Shown here in pieces: positions 23,716-33,186 of a DNA stretch of 64,000 nt. Position 1 is the stretch's first letter, and each line of letters begins with the position of its first letter. Both the position numbers and the translations under genes were made by a program. The stretch spans positions 26,364 through 90,363 of the forward strand of contig JAGAQJ010000022.1 in assembly GCA_017622845.1 (NCBI GenBank), written 5' to 3'. The notes under the pieces are model-generated. The model was not told the DNA's origin. It ran no database searches and saw nothing but the letters and a program-made list of their open reading frames with translations. The stretch comes from Lachnospiraceae bacterium (GTDB taxonomy: Bacteria; Bacillota; Clostridia; Lachnospirales; Lachnospiraceae).

Positions 23716-24906
23716 ATGACAAAAGAATTGTATTATGATGTAGTCATTGCCGGATGCGGCGTGGCAGGGCTTTACACAGCGCTTTCCCTGCCGCGAAACA
23801 CAAACATTCTCATGCTGTCAAAGGAGGATATTGCAAGCTGCGACTCGATGCTTGCACAAGGCGGTATCTGTGTCCTTCGTGATGAAAATGACTTTGATGC
23901 GTATTTTGAAGATACGATGCGGGCAGGCCACTATGAAAATCGAAAAGAGAGTGTGGAAATCATGATTCATTCCAGCAGAGATATTATCAATCATCTGTTG
24001 GAGTTAGGGGTGCGCTTTGAGAAAAATGAGGACGGAAGCCTTGCCTACACAAGAGAGGGAGCGCACTCAAAACCTAGAATCTGTTTTCACAAGGATATTA
24101 CAGGCGAGGAAATTACAACTACCTTGCTGTCGCATGTAAAAAAGCTTGAAAATGTCACAATTATGGAGTACACGACGATGACAGATATTATTGAGAAAGA
24201 TGGCATCTGTATCGGAATGAAAGCAATGACAAAGGATAAGGACCTCCTGTACATATATGCCTCTGATACGGTTATGGCGACAGGAGGAATCGGCGGACTC
24301 TATGAACATTCCACCAATTTTCCGCTGCTGACAGGAGATGCCTGCCGCATTGCCAGGGAGCATGGAGTAGCGCTTGAGCATATGGATTATGTGCAGATAC
24401 ACCCTACCTGCCTGTACAGCACAAAGCCGGGAAGAAGCTTTTTGATTTCGGAGTCTGCAAGAGGCGAGGGTGCGATTATACTGAATCATAAGGGGGAACG
24501 ATTTGTGGACGAGCTGCTTCCGAGGGACGTGGTGACAGAAGCAATCGAAAAGGAAATGGAGAAGGAAGGCACCCGGTATGAGTACCTCTCTTTTGAAAAA
24601 GTGCCGGAGAACATTATTAAAGAACATTTTCCTAATATTTATCAAAAATGTCTTGAGGAGGGCTATGATTTGCTCAAGGAGCCGATTCCTATTGTACCGG
24701 CGCAGCATTATTTTATGGGAGGTGTCCATGTTGACAGGGATTCACAGACGACAATGGAGCATTTGTACGCAGTAGGAGAGACAAGCTGCAATGGTGTCCA
24801 TGGCAAGAACAGACTTGCCAGCAACAGTTTGCTGGAAAGCCTTGTATTTGCAAGACGTGCAGCGGCAAAAATAAGTAATTATACAAAGGAATCGATTAAA
24901 AGCTGA
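23716..24906 (+). CDS. nadB: L-aspartate oxidase NadB (short form)
   Basis: FAD enzyme oxidising L-aspartate to iminoaspartate for NadA. It has the FAD-binding start VVIAGCGVAGLYTALSL, the loop SMLAQGGI, HSKPRICFHKDITGEEI, VMATGGIGGLYEHSTN, VQIHPTCLY, and the C-terminal FAD contact GRLASNSLLESLVFARRAA-like motif. At about 396 residues it lacks the C-terminal helical domain of the 510-540-residue NadB of E. coli; such short forms are known in clostridia. The start is uncertain: ATG at 23716 or 23704, with GGAAAGGG upstream. Confidence 0.93.
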   Translation: MTKELYYDVVIAGCGVAGLYTALSLPRNTNILMLSKEDIASCDSMLAQGGICVLRDENDFDAYFEDTMRAGHYENRKESVEIMIHSSRDIINHLLELGVRFEKNEDGSLAYTREGAHSKPRICFHKDITGEEITTTLLSHVKKLENVTIMEYTTMTDIIEKDGICIGMKAMTKDKDLLYIYASDTVMATGGIGGLYEHSTNFPLLTGDACRIAREHGVALEHMDYVQIHPTCLYSTKPGRSFLISESARGEGAIILNHKGERFVDELLPRDVVTEAIEKEMEKEGTRYEYLSFEKVPENIIKEHFPNIYQKCLEEGYDLLKEPIPIVPAQHYFMGGVHVDRDSQTTMEHLYAVGETSCNGVHGKNRLASNSLLESLVFARRAAAKISNYTKESIKS

Positions 24907-24969
24907 ATGCAGTATTGAAAACCAAAGACTTATAGTAACAAAAACCAAATTGAGAAAGGAAGAATAAAA

Positions 24970-25824
24970 ATGAACCCAATTACAATGCAGCTTGTGGCTG
25001 ATAAATACATTAAAATGGCATTAGAGGAGGATATCAATAACGAGGATGTGTCAACCAATGCTGTGATGCCGGAATATAAAAAAGGTGAGGTACAATTGAT
25101 TTGTAAGGAAGACGGCATCATTGCCGGGCTTCAGATTTTTGAACGCGTATTCACACTGCTTGACCCTGACACAAAGGTTGCCTTTAAGGTAAAAGACGGC
25201 GATGAGGTCAAAAAAGGCGAGCTTTTGGCAGTTGTCACGGGTGATATCCGTGTCCTTCTTTCCGGTGAGCGCACAGCACTGAATTATCTGCAGCGTTTAA
25301 GCGGCATTGCGACGTATACGCACAATGTGGCAAAGCTTTTGGAGGGAACAAAGACGAAGCTTCTTGACACCAGAAAGACAACTCCCGGTATGCGTGTGTT
25401 TGAAAAATACGCAGTACGTGTAGGAGGAGGATGCAATCACAGATACAATCTGTCAGACGGGGTTCTGCTGAAGGATAATCATATTGATGCCGCAGGCGGC
25501 GTCAAGCAGGCAGTTGAGGCGGCAAGAGCATATGCACCGTTTGTGAGAAAGATTGAGGTGGAGACAGAAAACCTTGATATGGTAAAAGAGGCAGTAGAAG
25601 CAGGAGCGGATATTATCATGCTTGACAACATGACACCCGAGGTAATGGCAGAGGCAGTCCGCATCATAAACGGCAGGGCAGAGACAGAGTGCTCCGGCAA
25701 TATCACAAAGGAAAATATTAATACAATTACAAGCTTGGGCGTAGACTATGTATCAAGCGGTGCGCTGACACATTCTGCTCCGATATTGGATATTAGTCTG
25801 AAGCATTTGAAGGTTTTAGTGTAA
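24970..25824 (+). CDS. nadC: Nicotinate-nucleotide pyrophosphorylase (carboxylating) NadC
   Basis: Converts quinolinate and PRPP to nicotinate mononucleotide with loss of CO2. The 284-residue product shows ALEEDINNEDVSTNAV, SGERTALNYLQRLSGIAT, the signature LLDTRKTTPGMRVFEKYAVRVGGGCNHR, LLKDNHI and DIIMLDNMTPE. GAAAGGA precedes the ATG. It lies 63 bp after nadB and 27 bp before niaR. Confidence 0.97.
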   Translation: MNPITMQLVADKYIKMALEEDINNEDVSTNAVMPEYKKGEVQLICKEDGIIAGLQIFERVFTLLDPDTKVAFKVKDGDEVKKGELLAVVTGDIRVLLSGERTALNYLQRLSGIATYTHNVAKLLEGTKTKLLDTRKTTPGMRVFEKYAVRVGGGCNHRYNLSDGVLLKDNHIDAAGGVKQAVEAARAYAPFVRKIEVETENLDMVKEAVEAGADIIMLDNMTPEVMAEAVRIINGRAETECSGNITKENINTITSLGVDYVSSGALTHSAPILDISLKHLKVLV

Positions 25825-25851
25825 ACAGTGAAGCAATGAAGGGAGAGCACG

Positions 25852-26406
25852 ATGGAGAAGGAATTGACTGGAACTGAGAGAAGAAAGCTGCTGCTATCCA
25901 TGATGAGACAATCAAAAATTCCCATGTCTGGCAGTGCTCTGGGTAAGAAAACAGGTGTAAGCCGTCAGGTTGTCGTACAGGATATAGCGCTCCTTCGCAC
26001 AGAAGGATATCCCATTATGTCCACAACCAAAGGGTACTATCTGGAGGAGCCGGACAGCAATCAGAGTGTGCGTACTATCAAGGTATTTCACACCAATGAA
26101 CAGGTGGAGGACGAACTTAATACAATTGTCGACCTTGGAGGGACTGTGCTTGATGTGATGGTCAATCACAGAGCTTACGGAAAAATGTCTGCTGCATTAA
26201 ATATCAAAAGCAGGCGGGATGTGCAGACCTTTGTGGACAATATTAACTCGGGAAAATCAACACCCCTGCTGAACGTTACCTCAGGCTATCATTTTCATAA
26301 AATCAGTGCGGACAATGAGGATATTCTGGATGAGATTGAGGAGGCGCTTGCCCAAAAGGGATATCTTGCAGAGCTTCTGCCTTATGAGGAGGATATTAGG
26401 GAATAA
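25852..26406 (+). CDS. niaR: NAD biosynthesis repressor NiaR
   Basis: Transcription factor of 184 residues. The N-terminal winged helix (about 8-62: LLSMMRQSKIPMSGSALGKK, VSRQVVVQDIALLRTEGYPI) is followed by a 3H domain (about 80-175) with its histidines in VNHRAYG and SGYHFHKI, which bind metal and sense nicotinate. It ends the nad operon and probably represses it; a palindrome over the nadA -35 box is the candidate site. Confidence 0.93.
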   Translation: MEKELTGTERRKLLLSMMRQSKIPMSGSALGKKTGVSRQVVVQDIALLRTEGYPIMSTTKGYYLEEPDSNQSVRTIKVFHTNEQVEDELNTIVDLGGTVLDVMVNHRAYGKMSAALNIKSRRDVQTFVDNINSGKSTPLLNVTSGYHFHKISADNEDILDEIEEALAQKGYLAELLPYEEDIRE

Positions 26407-26462
26407 TGCAGCTGTTCGTAATGCTTGCTGACAACTTTCCGGTATTCAAATGGAGGTGCGAT

Positions 26463-27434
26463 ATGTTAAAAAAATATTTTATTATCTTATTAATAATTAT
26501 TTTGAGCGCAGTGCTGATATCATGCCGGAAAGAAAGCTCTTTGAAATGTTCCTACCCGTTAAAACAGATTATGATGTGTGATGCAGAAACGGGATGGGCG
26601 CTAAGCATAGAAAATGAAATCCTTTTTACACAGAACGGTATAGAAAATTTTAAGCCGATAAAACAGATGACAGATATCAACGAGTATACAGATGGTTTTA
26701 TGAGTGCTTCATTTCTTGATGAACAGACGGCATATGTAACCTATTTTGCACCGGGTAATGAGTATTTGGCTGTAGAATACACAAGGAATGGCGGAGATGA
26801 TTGGAACCAGACCTTAATAAAGTATGCAAATTATGCTCAAATTTGTGATGCCGGAAGTGCTTTTATTAGTTTTGCAGATGATAAAAACGGATATCTTTTG
26901 TATTGTTCGACACCAAGTCTTGGACAAATGACAAAGCTGTTATTTTATACAAAAGATGGGGGAGAAAATTTTCTGTTTGCGGGGAATTTGACGGACAAGA
27001 TTGAAGGATACCCACAGGGAGTAACATTTGCAAACGAAAAAATCGGATATATTGCAGTAACATATCACGGAAATGCTCATTACATGTATATGACATCAGA
27101 CGGAGCAGAAACCTGGGAAAGCATAGAGGTGTCTGCCCAGAGCGAGAAGGTCAATTATATAGATGGGTTTTCTCCCGTTTTTTCTGCCCGGAATAAGCAA
27201 GAGGGAATGCTGGTATTAAAGGAAGTATCAGGGGAGCAGACAACATATAAAGCTTTTCTTACAAGCGACATGGGAAACACATGGGAGGAAAAAGGAGAGA
27301 TAACATGCAGTTCCTTGCTTGGTTATTCCCTGGTCAGCAATGCGCAGTTTTACCTGATTGATGGGATGGGGAGCGTACAAGCCATAGGGCATCAGGAGAG
27401 CCTGAAACAAGCAAAAAAGAATCTGGTAAAATAA
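26463..27434 (+). CDS. Lipoprotein with beta-propeller (BNR/Ycf48-like) repeats
   Basis: The ATG at 26463 follows GGAGGTG. The 323-residue product starts MLKKYFIILLIIILSAVLISC, a lipoprotein signal peptide with lipobox LISC. The rest holds repeated Asp-box-like units (NGGDDWNQT, KDGGENFLFAG, SDGAETWESI, SDMGNTWEEKG) of the kind seen in sialidase/Ycf48 propellers. No catalytic residues of a sialidase were recognised. It is between niaR and a convergent histidine kinase, with 4 bp separating the stops, and might be co-transcribed with niaR. Function unknown. Confidence 0.75.
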   Translation: MLKKYFIILLIIILSAVLISCRKESSLKCSYPLKQIMMCDAETGWALSIENEILFTQNGIENFKPIKQMTDINEYTDGFMSASFLDEQTAYVTYFAPGNEYLAVEYTRNGGDDWNQTLIKYANYAQICDAGSAFISFADDKNGYLLYCSTPSLGQMTKLLFYTKDGGENFLFAGNLTDKIEGYPQGVTFANEKIGYIAVTYHGNAHYMYMTSDGAETWESIEVSAQSEKVNYIDGFSPVFSARNKQEGMLVLKEVSGEQTTYKAFLTSDMGNTWEEKGEITCSSLLGYSLVSNAQFYLIDGMGSVQAIGHQESLKQAKKNLVK

Positions 27435-27438
27435 TAGC

Positions 27439-29157
27439 CTATTCTTTGTTTAAGCTTGTGTTAATTTTGACAAGAACGTAAGTTCCCATTCCCTTTGTGC
27501 TATGAAAAGTAAGTCCATAATCTGCTCCATAATATAACTGGATTCTCTGATGTACATTTTTCACGCCATATCCGTTACTGCTTTTTGTAAGAATCTGGCT
27601 GCATTCTTCTTCAGACATTCCGCACCCATTGTCCATGATTTTGAAAAAAATATCCTGATTTTCCTGATAGCAGGAAACAGACAAGATTGCTTTTCCGGGA
27701 AGCTCACGATGGTCAAGACCATGAATGATGGCATTTTCTGCAAGAGGCTGAATCAACAAATTAGGAATCGAATAGTCCAATATACTGTTATCAATGTCAT
27801 ATATTACATCAAAAGATTGTGAATGCATCATCTGCTGAATCGCAATATAGGATTTTGTGTTTTCCAATTCAGAGGCAATGGTAGTTATTTGCTGGCCTTT
27901 GTTCAGCATGGTTCTGTAAAAGGTTGAGAGAAGCCTTGCCATTTGGCTGATATCGTTTTGACCGGCGATAATTGCCTTGCTGTTTATCAGGGAAAGGCTG
28001 TTGTACAGAAAATGAGGATTGATTTGGGATTGGAGAATTTCAATCTCATATTTCTGCTGTCTGATTTTGGAAAGAAGGACTTCATTTACCAGATTGTTTA
28101 AGGTATATACCATTTTTTTAAAGGAACAAATCAATTGTCCGATTTCGTCTGTGCTGTTAGAGAAAATTTCAATTTCGTAATTTCCCTGTTCTACCTGCTC
28201 CATACTTGAAGATAGTTTTTCAATTGGTAAGACAATAATTTTTGAAAGCAAGGTGCTTATAAAGAATATAAGAACAATGCATAACAGAATCATAGCTAAA
28301 ACAACATAAGTAATATTAATGGCAGCGGCAGATATGGAATGGGCAGGTCGGCAGAGGAAGGCAGTCCAACCGAAATTGGACAAGGTTTCCGTTTTTGTAA
28401 TGTAATCGGAAGGTTCATCATTTAAAAGAAGATCAAGTGATATTTCAGAATCGGAATATCGCTCATCTAAATTGGTATACTGATACATCTGTCCGCCTGA
28501 TGAATCAGTCAGCAGAAATCCATAATTATTCTGAAAAAGATTATTTGCCGAAAGCATGGTGGATTCAAAATTAATAGTCATACAAATAATGCTGGTATAC
28601 GGTACATAATTATAGTGCATCTGGCAGATGAGATAGATAGTTTGTCCATCTTCAGACAGGGAAAAAAATGGTGAAGTGGTACTGCAGGCCTGCTCGAACC
28701 ATTTTTTTCCCTGAGCGTCTGTAAGGGGACGCAGAGTATTGCCATGAGGATAGATGTAGGTTTCCGTATAGATAGTAATTGCTGTAATGTCTGTGTTGAG
28801 AGACCGAATGGTTAAAAATAAAGGATCAATGGTGTCACGGTAAGTTAAATACATCTCAAAATTGGAATCATATTTTTGGGAAAGTGCAAGACGGATATTT
28901 TCATTCCATGTAATCAGATTCATTGTAGAAAGATAGGAATCTAATTTATAATCCAATTGCATGACTTCCTGGTGAAGAGTTTCCTGAATAGCGGTTTCTT
29001 CACGCTCAATGAGCAAAGACCTCATTTTTGTATACGCAAATAATCCTAGTAAAGCAATAGGAATTAAGCTTATGACCATGCTGACTGTAATAATTTTTTT
29101 CTGAAATTTTAAGTTTCTAAATTTTTGTTTGAAACGTTTCATCTTAAGACACCTCAT
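27439..29157 (-). CDS. YesM-type sensor histidine kinase
   Basis: Membrane kinase of 572 residues: TM near 20-40, an extracellular dCache-like sensor (about 45-270), TM near 275-305, HAMP (about 305-360), His_kinase domain with QSQINPHFLYNSLSLINS (phospho-accepting His in NPHFLYN) and HATPase with NLLIQPLAENAIIHGL and DNGCGM. This class regulates carbohydrate uptake in Firmicutes. The start overlaps the regulator stop by ATGA, so the pair is coupled; an internal ATG at 29142 after GAGGTG is an alternative. It is divergent from the dextran operon that it probably controls. Confidence 0.93.
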   Translation of the reverse strand: MRCLKMKRFKQKFRNLKFQKKIITVSMVISLIPIALLGLFAYTKMRSLLIEREETAIQETLHQEVMQLDYKLDSYLSTMNLITWNENIRLALSQKYDSNFEMYLTYRDTIDPLFLTIRSLNTDITAITIYTETYIYPHGNTLRPLTDAQGKKWFEQACSTTSPFFSLSEDGQTIYLICQMHYNYVPYTSIICMTINFESTMLSANNLFQNNYGFLLTDSSGGQMYQYTNLDERYSDSEISLDLLLNDEPSDYITKTETLSNFGWTAFLCRPAHSISAAAINITYVVLAMILLCIVLIFFISTLLSKIIVLPIEKLSSSMEQVEQGNYEIEIFSNSTDEIGQLICSFKKMVYTLNNLVNEVLLSKIRQQKYEIEILQSQINPHFLYNSLSLINSKAIIAGQNDISQMARLLSTFYRTMLNKGQQITTIASELENTKSYIAIQQMMHSQSFDVIYDIDNSILDYSIPNLLIQPLAENAIIHGLDHRELPGKAILSVSCYQENQDIFFKIMDNGCGMSEEECSQILTKSSNGYGVKNVHQRIQLYYGADYGLTFHSTKGMGTYVLVKINTSLNKE

Positions 29158-30266
29158 GATTTTGACTCTCCCTGCCGGAAACGCTCCGGTGTTGTGCCAA
29201 ACAATTTTTGAAAGCTCTTGCAGAAGTAAGAGGTATTTGGGTAGCCTACAGCCTGACTGATATCAGTAACTTTCATATTTGTATTCAGTAAAAGTTCCTG
29301 TGCTTTTTCCATCCGAATCTGCTTAATGTATTTGTTGAGGGTACAGCCTGTAATCTGGGCAAATACATTACTCAGGTAATTGGGATTCAGATAAACTAAA
29401 TCCGCCAGAGTATTTAAGGTCAGGTCCTCCCTATAGTGCATACGGATATATTGCTGTACCTGATATATGGCATAATTGGGGGCATTTTGCTCCTGCTCAA
29501 ACGCTTTCACAACAAGTGATAAATAGGATTCAATCAGCTTGACGATATCAGAAAAATGGCGGAAGCTGTAGATTTCCTTGGCAGCATTCTGCAGGCATTC
29601 ATCAGACTGTGTGGGAATCGCAGAAATGAGCATTTTCAATAGTGTGGTACATACATAACGGATATAAATGTGTGAAAGATTCGGAATATCAGCATATTGC
29701 TCCAGCAGAGTGTGTACATGCATTGATAATTGTTCCGGCTGTTTCATTTTAATAGCTGCCTCGATATTGCGCAGCATAAGGTTTGTAGTATCATCGATGG
29801 ATATTTGCTCAGAACTTTCGGCTGGCAATTCACGGACAACATCATGAAAATGTTCCTCAATGTATTGTTCTGATTTGGAAAACTCAAGTTTGTGTGAATC
29901 CAGCCGGCTGACTATTTCCATTATAATTTTATGAAATTCAGTGGGATCTACAGGCTTTAAAATATAATTCACAGCCTTTAGCGACAAGGCAGCCTTTACA
30001 TACGAAAAGTCATCATACCCGCTGAAGAATAATACTTCAATATCGGGATTTTTTTCTTTGACTGTGCTGACAAGGTCAATGCCGTTTATGAAAGGCATTT
30101 GGATATCGGATAATAAAACATCTACATGATTGCTTGTCAGCAGTTCTAAAGCATCACGTCCGTTGGGAGCCTCCAGAATATGAAATGTATATTCAAAATC
30201 CTTTAATAAAAAGCGGATAAGGGTGCGCTCATCTGTTTCATCGTCCGCAATTAATAATGTATACAT
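29154..30266 (-). CDS. YesN-type response regulator, AraC family
   Basis: The receiver domain (1-120) has acidic residues DDE at 8-10, phospho-acceptor Asp54 (LLSDIQMPFINGID) and the conserved Lys in YILKPVD. A helical linker of about 140 residues leads to a C-terminal AraC-type double HTH (about 268-368: YLSNVFAQITGCTLNKYIKQ, VTDISQAVGYPNTSYFCKSF). It is coupled to the downstream kinase gene and lies divergent to the first solute-binding gene, with 208 bp between. Likely activator of both solute-binding-protein promoters, which share a conserved 69-bp block. Confidence 0.94.
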   Translation of the reverse strand: MYTLLIADDETDERTLIRFLLKDFEYTFHILEAPNGRDALELLTSNHVDVLLSDIQMPFINGIDLVSTVKEKNPDIEVLFFSGYDDFSYVKAALSLKAVNYILKPVDPTEFHKIIMEIVSRLDSHKLEFSKSEQYIEEHFHDVVRELPAESSEQISIDDTTNLMLRNIEAAIKMKQPEQLSMHVHTLLEQYADIPNLSHIYIRYVCTTLLKMLISAIPTQSDECLQNAAKEIYSFRHFSDIVKLIESYLSLVVKAFEQEQNAPNYAIYQVQQYIRMHYREDLTLNTLADLVYLNPNYLSNVFAQITGCTLNKYIKQIRMEKAQELLLNTNMKVTDISQAVGYPNTSYFCKSFQKLFGTTPERFRQGESKS

Positions 30267-30355
30267 ACAAAAACTCCTCTTTTCATGAAGTATTTTACTG
30301 TTCAGGAGTGATTATAGCATAGAAAAAATGCAGGTACAATCGGCTCAAAATGAAG

Positions 30356-30424
30356 AACTGTAAAATGTTTCATAAATATGAAAAATGTTATATTTACTCC
30401 TTTAAGCACAAAATTATATACTAA
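30356..30424 (+). promoter_or_regulatory. Conserved promoter block of solute-binding gene 1
   Basis: A 69-bp block starting AACTGTAAAATGTTT and ending TATATACTAA is closely matched, without gaps, at 38223-38291 upstream of the second binding-protein gene. TATACT near the end is a -10 candidate; the conserved upstream part (AACTGTAAAATG, TGTTATATTTACT) is a candidate regulator site. No good -35 is seen, as expected for an activated promoter. Confidence 0.7.
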
Positions 30425-30474
30425 GTTTATCAACGTTGCAACGGTTCGGTAAATTAATGATGGAGGATACAGAG

Positions 30475-32163
30475 ATGAACAAAGGTTTTATATTTAAGCT
30501 GACAGAAATAGCAGCTGTTTCCCTTTTACTGTCAATGACTGGCTGCTCTTCAAAGGAAACACCGACAAACACGCAGGAAAAAGAGACTGCAGGCAGCAGC
30601 GAAGAAGGAACGACAGCAGCTTCTGCGTATACAGTATCTATGGGAAGACAGACGCTGCAGAACGTTACCTTTCCGGATGGGGATACTTACGAGGATAATG
30701 CATATATCAGAATGGCGGAAAAGGAGTTAAACATAGACATTATAGATGAATTTGAAGCAAACGGAGATGACTATGACAGACAGGTTTCCCTTGCTTTATC
30801 GGCAGGAGAGATTCCGGATATCATGAAGGTAGTAAGTCTGGATGAACTGCAGGAACTTTATGAGAATGATTTGATTGCAGATTTGACAGATGTTTATGAG
30901 GAATATGCAAGCGACTACCTGAAATCACTTTATGATTCTTATGAAGGAAGAGCGATAGCGAACGTGACAATTGACGGCAAAATGATGGCGCTGCCCGGAA
31001 CAAACGGGGATGCAGGTCCGAGCATCGTATGGATTCGAAGCGACTGGATGGAGCAGCTTGGACTGAGCATTGATGAGGATAATGACAATTGTATCACAAT
31101 AGAAGATTTGGAAATGGTTGCAAAAGAGTTTATGGATAAGAATCCTGAAAATGCAGAAAACGTGGTGGGCATTGCATTTGCACCGTGGCTGACAAGCAGT
31201 GATCCGGATGGTACATTCAGTATGAATTCAATCGCGTATGCATTAGGTGCATTTCCAAAAACATGGATGGAGAAAGATGGAACTGTAATTTATGGCTCCA
31301 CTACAGAGGAGATGAAGCAGGCCCTTACATTGGTTTCCGGATGGTTTCAGAATGGAATTCTTGATCCGCAGGTCGGAACAAGAACCTGGGATGATATTAC
31401 AGCGCTCCTGGCAAACGGACAATGCGGAATTACCTTTGGTACATGGCATATTCCTGACTGGCTGCTGAATAATGTTTATGCACTGAATAATAATGCGGTA
31501 TTTGAGGCGTATACTTTGATGGACGCAAATGGAAAGGTAAACTGTAAGCACAATGATGCCACAAGCGGATATATTGTTGTAAGTAAAGAATTTGAGCATC
31601 CTGAAGTGGCAATACAGATTGCGAATCTGTTTTATGATGAACTTGTAAATTCACGGGAACTTTTGGAGGAGTATCCGGAAGTAGCGGATTATGTAGCAAA
31701 TGGTGTGGACGGTTCCAGCAGACCTTTTAATATTGAAGTAAATTCGTATACTTCCCTTTTGGATGACTATGCGAATCTGAAACAATGCTTAAACGGTGAA
31801 ATTACTGTTGACGAAGTAAAGACTTCTGAGCAGCGGTCAAATGCAACCAGCATTTTAGCATATCTGGAAGGAAATGGCGATGCTACCGGATGGTCAAAAT
31901 ACCACTCAAGATCAAAAGGTGTGGAGTTGATTCAATCTTTAACCGAGAATGATCAGTTTAACTGGCTGACTCCTGTTTTCCCGCAGACAACGCCTACAAT
32001 GGAGACAAACCTTGCGAATCTTGATAAGCTGGAGGAAGAAAGCTTTATTAAAATGGTAACCGGCGAGATCGATGTGGAAAGCGGTTTTGAGCAGTTTGTG
32101 ACATCATGGAATGACCAGGGAGGCGCTCAGATTATTAAAGAGATTTCAGAACAATTACAGTAG
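30475..32163 (+). CDS. ABC sugar transporter solute-binding lipoprotein 1
   Basis: The ATG at 30475 follows GGAGG. The 562-residue product has a lipoprotein signal (LLLSMTGC, Cys lipidated), then a low-complexity linker and a type-1 extracellular solute-binding fold of the LipO/YtcQ kind (YTVSMGRQTLQNVTFPDGD, LALSAGEIPDIMKV, LIADLTDVYEEYASD). It is about three-quarters or more identical by eye to the protein at 38338. In a locus with GH66, GH13_31 and GH31 enzymes its ligand is probably isomalto-oligosaccharides or dextran fragments. It is followed by a hairpin and two permeases. Confidence 0.92.
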   Translation: MNKGFIFKLTEIAAVSLLLSMTGCSSKETPTNTQEKETAGSSEEGTTAASAYTVSMGRQTLQNVTFPDGDTYEDNAYIRMAEKELNIDIIDEFEANGDDYDRQVSLALSAGEIPDIMKVVSLDELQELYENDLIADLTDVYEEYASDYLKSLYDSYEGRAIANVTIDGKMMALPGTNGDAGPSIVWIRSDWMEQLGLSIDEDNDNCITIEDLEMVAKEFMDKNPENAENVVGIAFAPWLTSSDPDGTFSMNSIAYALGAFPKTWMEKDGTVIYGSTTEEMKQALTLVSGWFQNGILDPQVGTRTWDDITALLANGQCGITFGTWHIPDWLLNNVYALNNNAVFEAYTLMDANGKVNCKHNDATSGYIVVSKEFEHPEVAIQIANLFYDELVNSRELLEEYPEVADYVANGVDGSSRPFNIEVNSYTSLLDDYANLKQCLNGEITVDEVKTSEQRSNATSILAYLEGNGDATGWSKYHSRSKGVELIQSLTENDQFNWLTPVFPQTTPTMETNLANLDKLEEESFIKMVTGEIDVESGFEQFVTSWNDQGGAQIIKEISEQLQ

Positions 32164-32171
32164 ACCGCAAA

Positions 32172-32202
32172 ATACAGCCATGTCTGGGCGGCATGGCTGT
32201 AT
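32172..32202 (+). other. Hairpin after solute-binding gene 1
   Basis: ATACAGCCATG and CATGGCTGTAT form an 11-bp stem with a 9-nt loop, 8 bp after the stop and without a T-run. A near-identical hairpin follows the second binding-protein gene (40064-40091). It probably stabilises the binding-protein mRNA or partly terminates, giving more binding protein than permease. Confidence 0.7.
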
Positions 32203-32253
32203 GAAATCTTAACATGTAAATGATTGTACATAATTGCAGAATGGAGATTTCTT

Positions 32254-33174
32254 ATGGAAGGTATCAAAAATAAAAAAAGATCATCAGTAAAAAGACGCTC
32301 TGAATTGTCATATCATTTTATGGTATTTCCCGGGTTATTTTTCCTGATTTTGTTTAGTTATATTCCTATGGTTGGCGTTATCATGGCATTTCAGGATTTT
32401 GTTCCGGCCAAGGGATTGTTCGGGTCGGAGTTTGTTGGTTTGAAGCACTTTATCTATATGTTCCAATTGCCGGATATCGGGAAGATCATTAGAAACACAG
32501 TAGTAATTGCACTTGGAAAAATGATATTAGGAATGATCATTGCCATTGCATTTGCAATATTGCTGAATGAAATCCGCATAAAATTTATGAAAAAAACTGT
32601 TCAGACAATCGTTTATCTCCCCCATTTCTTGTCATGGGTTGTATTGGCATCTGTAGTTACAAATCTGTTTGGACTGGACGGCTCTGTAAATCAGATTTTT
32701 ACTTCTATCGGGCTTGATAAAATTAATTTTCTTGGAAGCAGCAAGGCGTTTCCATGGTTAATTATAGGAACAGACGTTTGGAAAGAGTTTGGTTATAGCT
32801 CTGTTGTATATCTTGCTGCAATCACATCCATTGATCCGGGTTTGCATGAAGCAGCAACAATGGATGGAGCTTCATGGTGGAAGCGGGTATGGAATGTGAC
32901 AATACCCGGAATGCTGCCGATTATTCTTTTGATGACCGCTATGAATCTAACCAGTATACTCAGTGCGGGGTTTGATCAGATTTATAACTTATATTCACCG
33001 ATTGTATATGAGACAGGTGATGTATTGGATACCTATGTATACCGTATCGGATTGGTAGGAAGGCAATATAGTTTTGGTGCAGCAGTAGGTCTATGCCGTT
33101 CTGTGGTAGGAATGGTGCTTCTTTTGTCGGCAAATTCATTGACAAAGAAGCTGACGGATCAGAAGATTTTTTAG
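32254..33174 (+). CDS. ABC sugar transporter permease 1 (LplB-like)
   Basis: Six-TM permease of about 306 residues. It has the EAA loop EAATMDGASWWKRVWNVTIPGM that contacts the ATPase and the family start FMVFPGLFFLILFSYIPMVG. The ATG at 32254 follows ATGGAG; an earlier in-frame start lacks an RBS. The next permease starts 12 bp downstream after AGGAGG. No ATPase gene is nearby; the MsmX-type ATPase at 57443 is the likely partner. Confidence 0.93.
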   Translation: MEGIKNKKRSSVKRRSELSYHFMVFPGLFFLILFSYIPMVGVIMAFQDFVPAKGLFGSEFVGLKHFIYMFQLPDIGKIIRNTVVIALGKMILGMIIAIAFAILLNEIRIKFMKKTVQTIVYLPHFLSWVVLASVVTNLFGLDGSVNQIFTSIGLDKINFLGSSKAFPWLIIGTDVWKEFGYSSVVYLAAITSIDPGLHEAATMDGASWWKRVWNVTIPGMLPIILLMTAMNLTSILSAGFDQIYNLYSPIVYETGDVLDTYVYRIGLVGRQYSFGAAVGLCRSVVGMVLLLSANSLTKKLTDQKIF

Positions 33175-33186
33175 GAGGTGAACCGG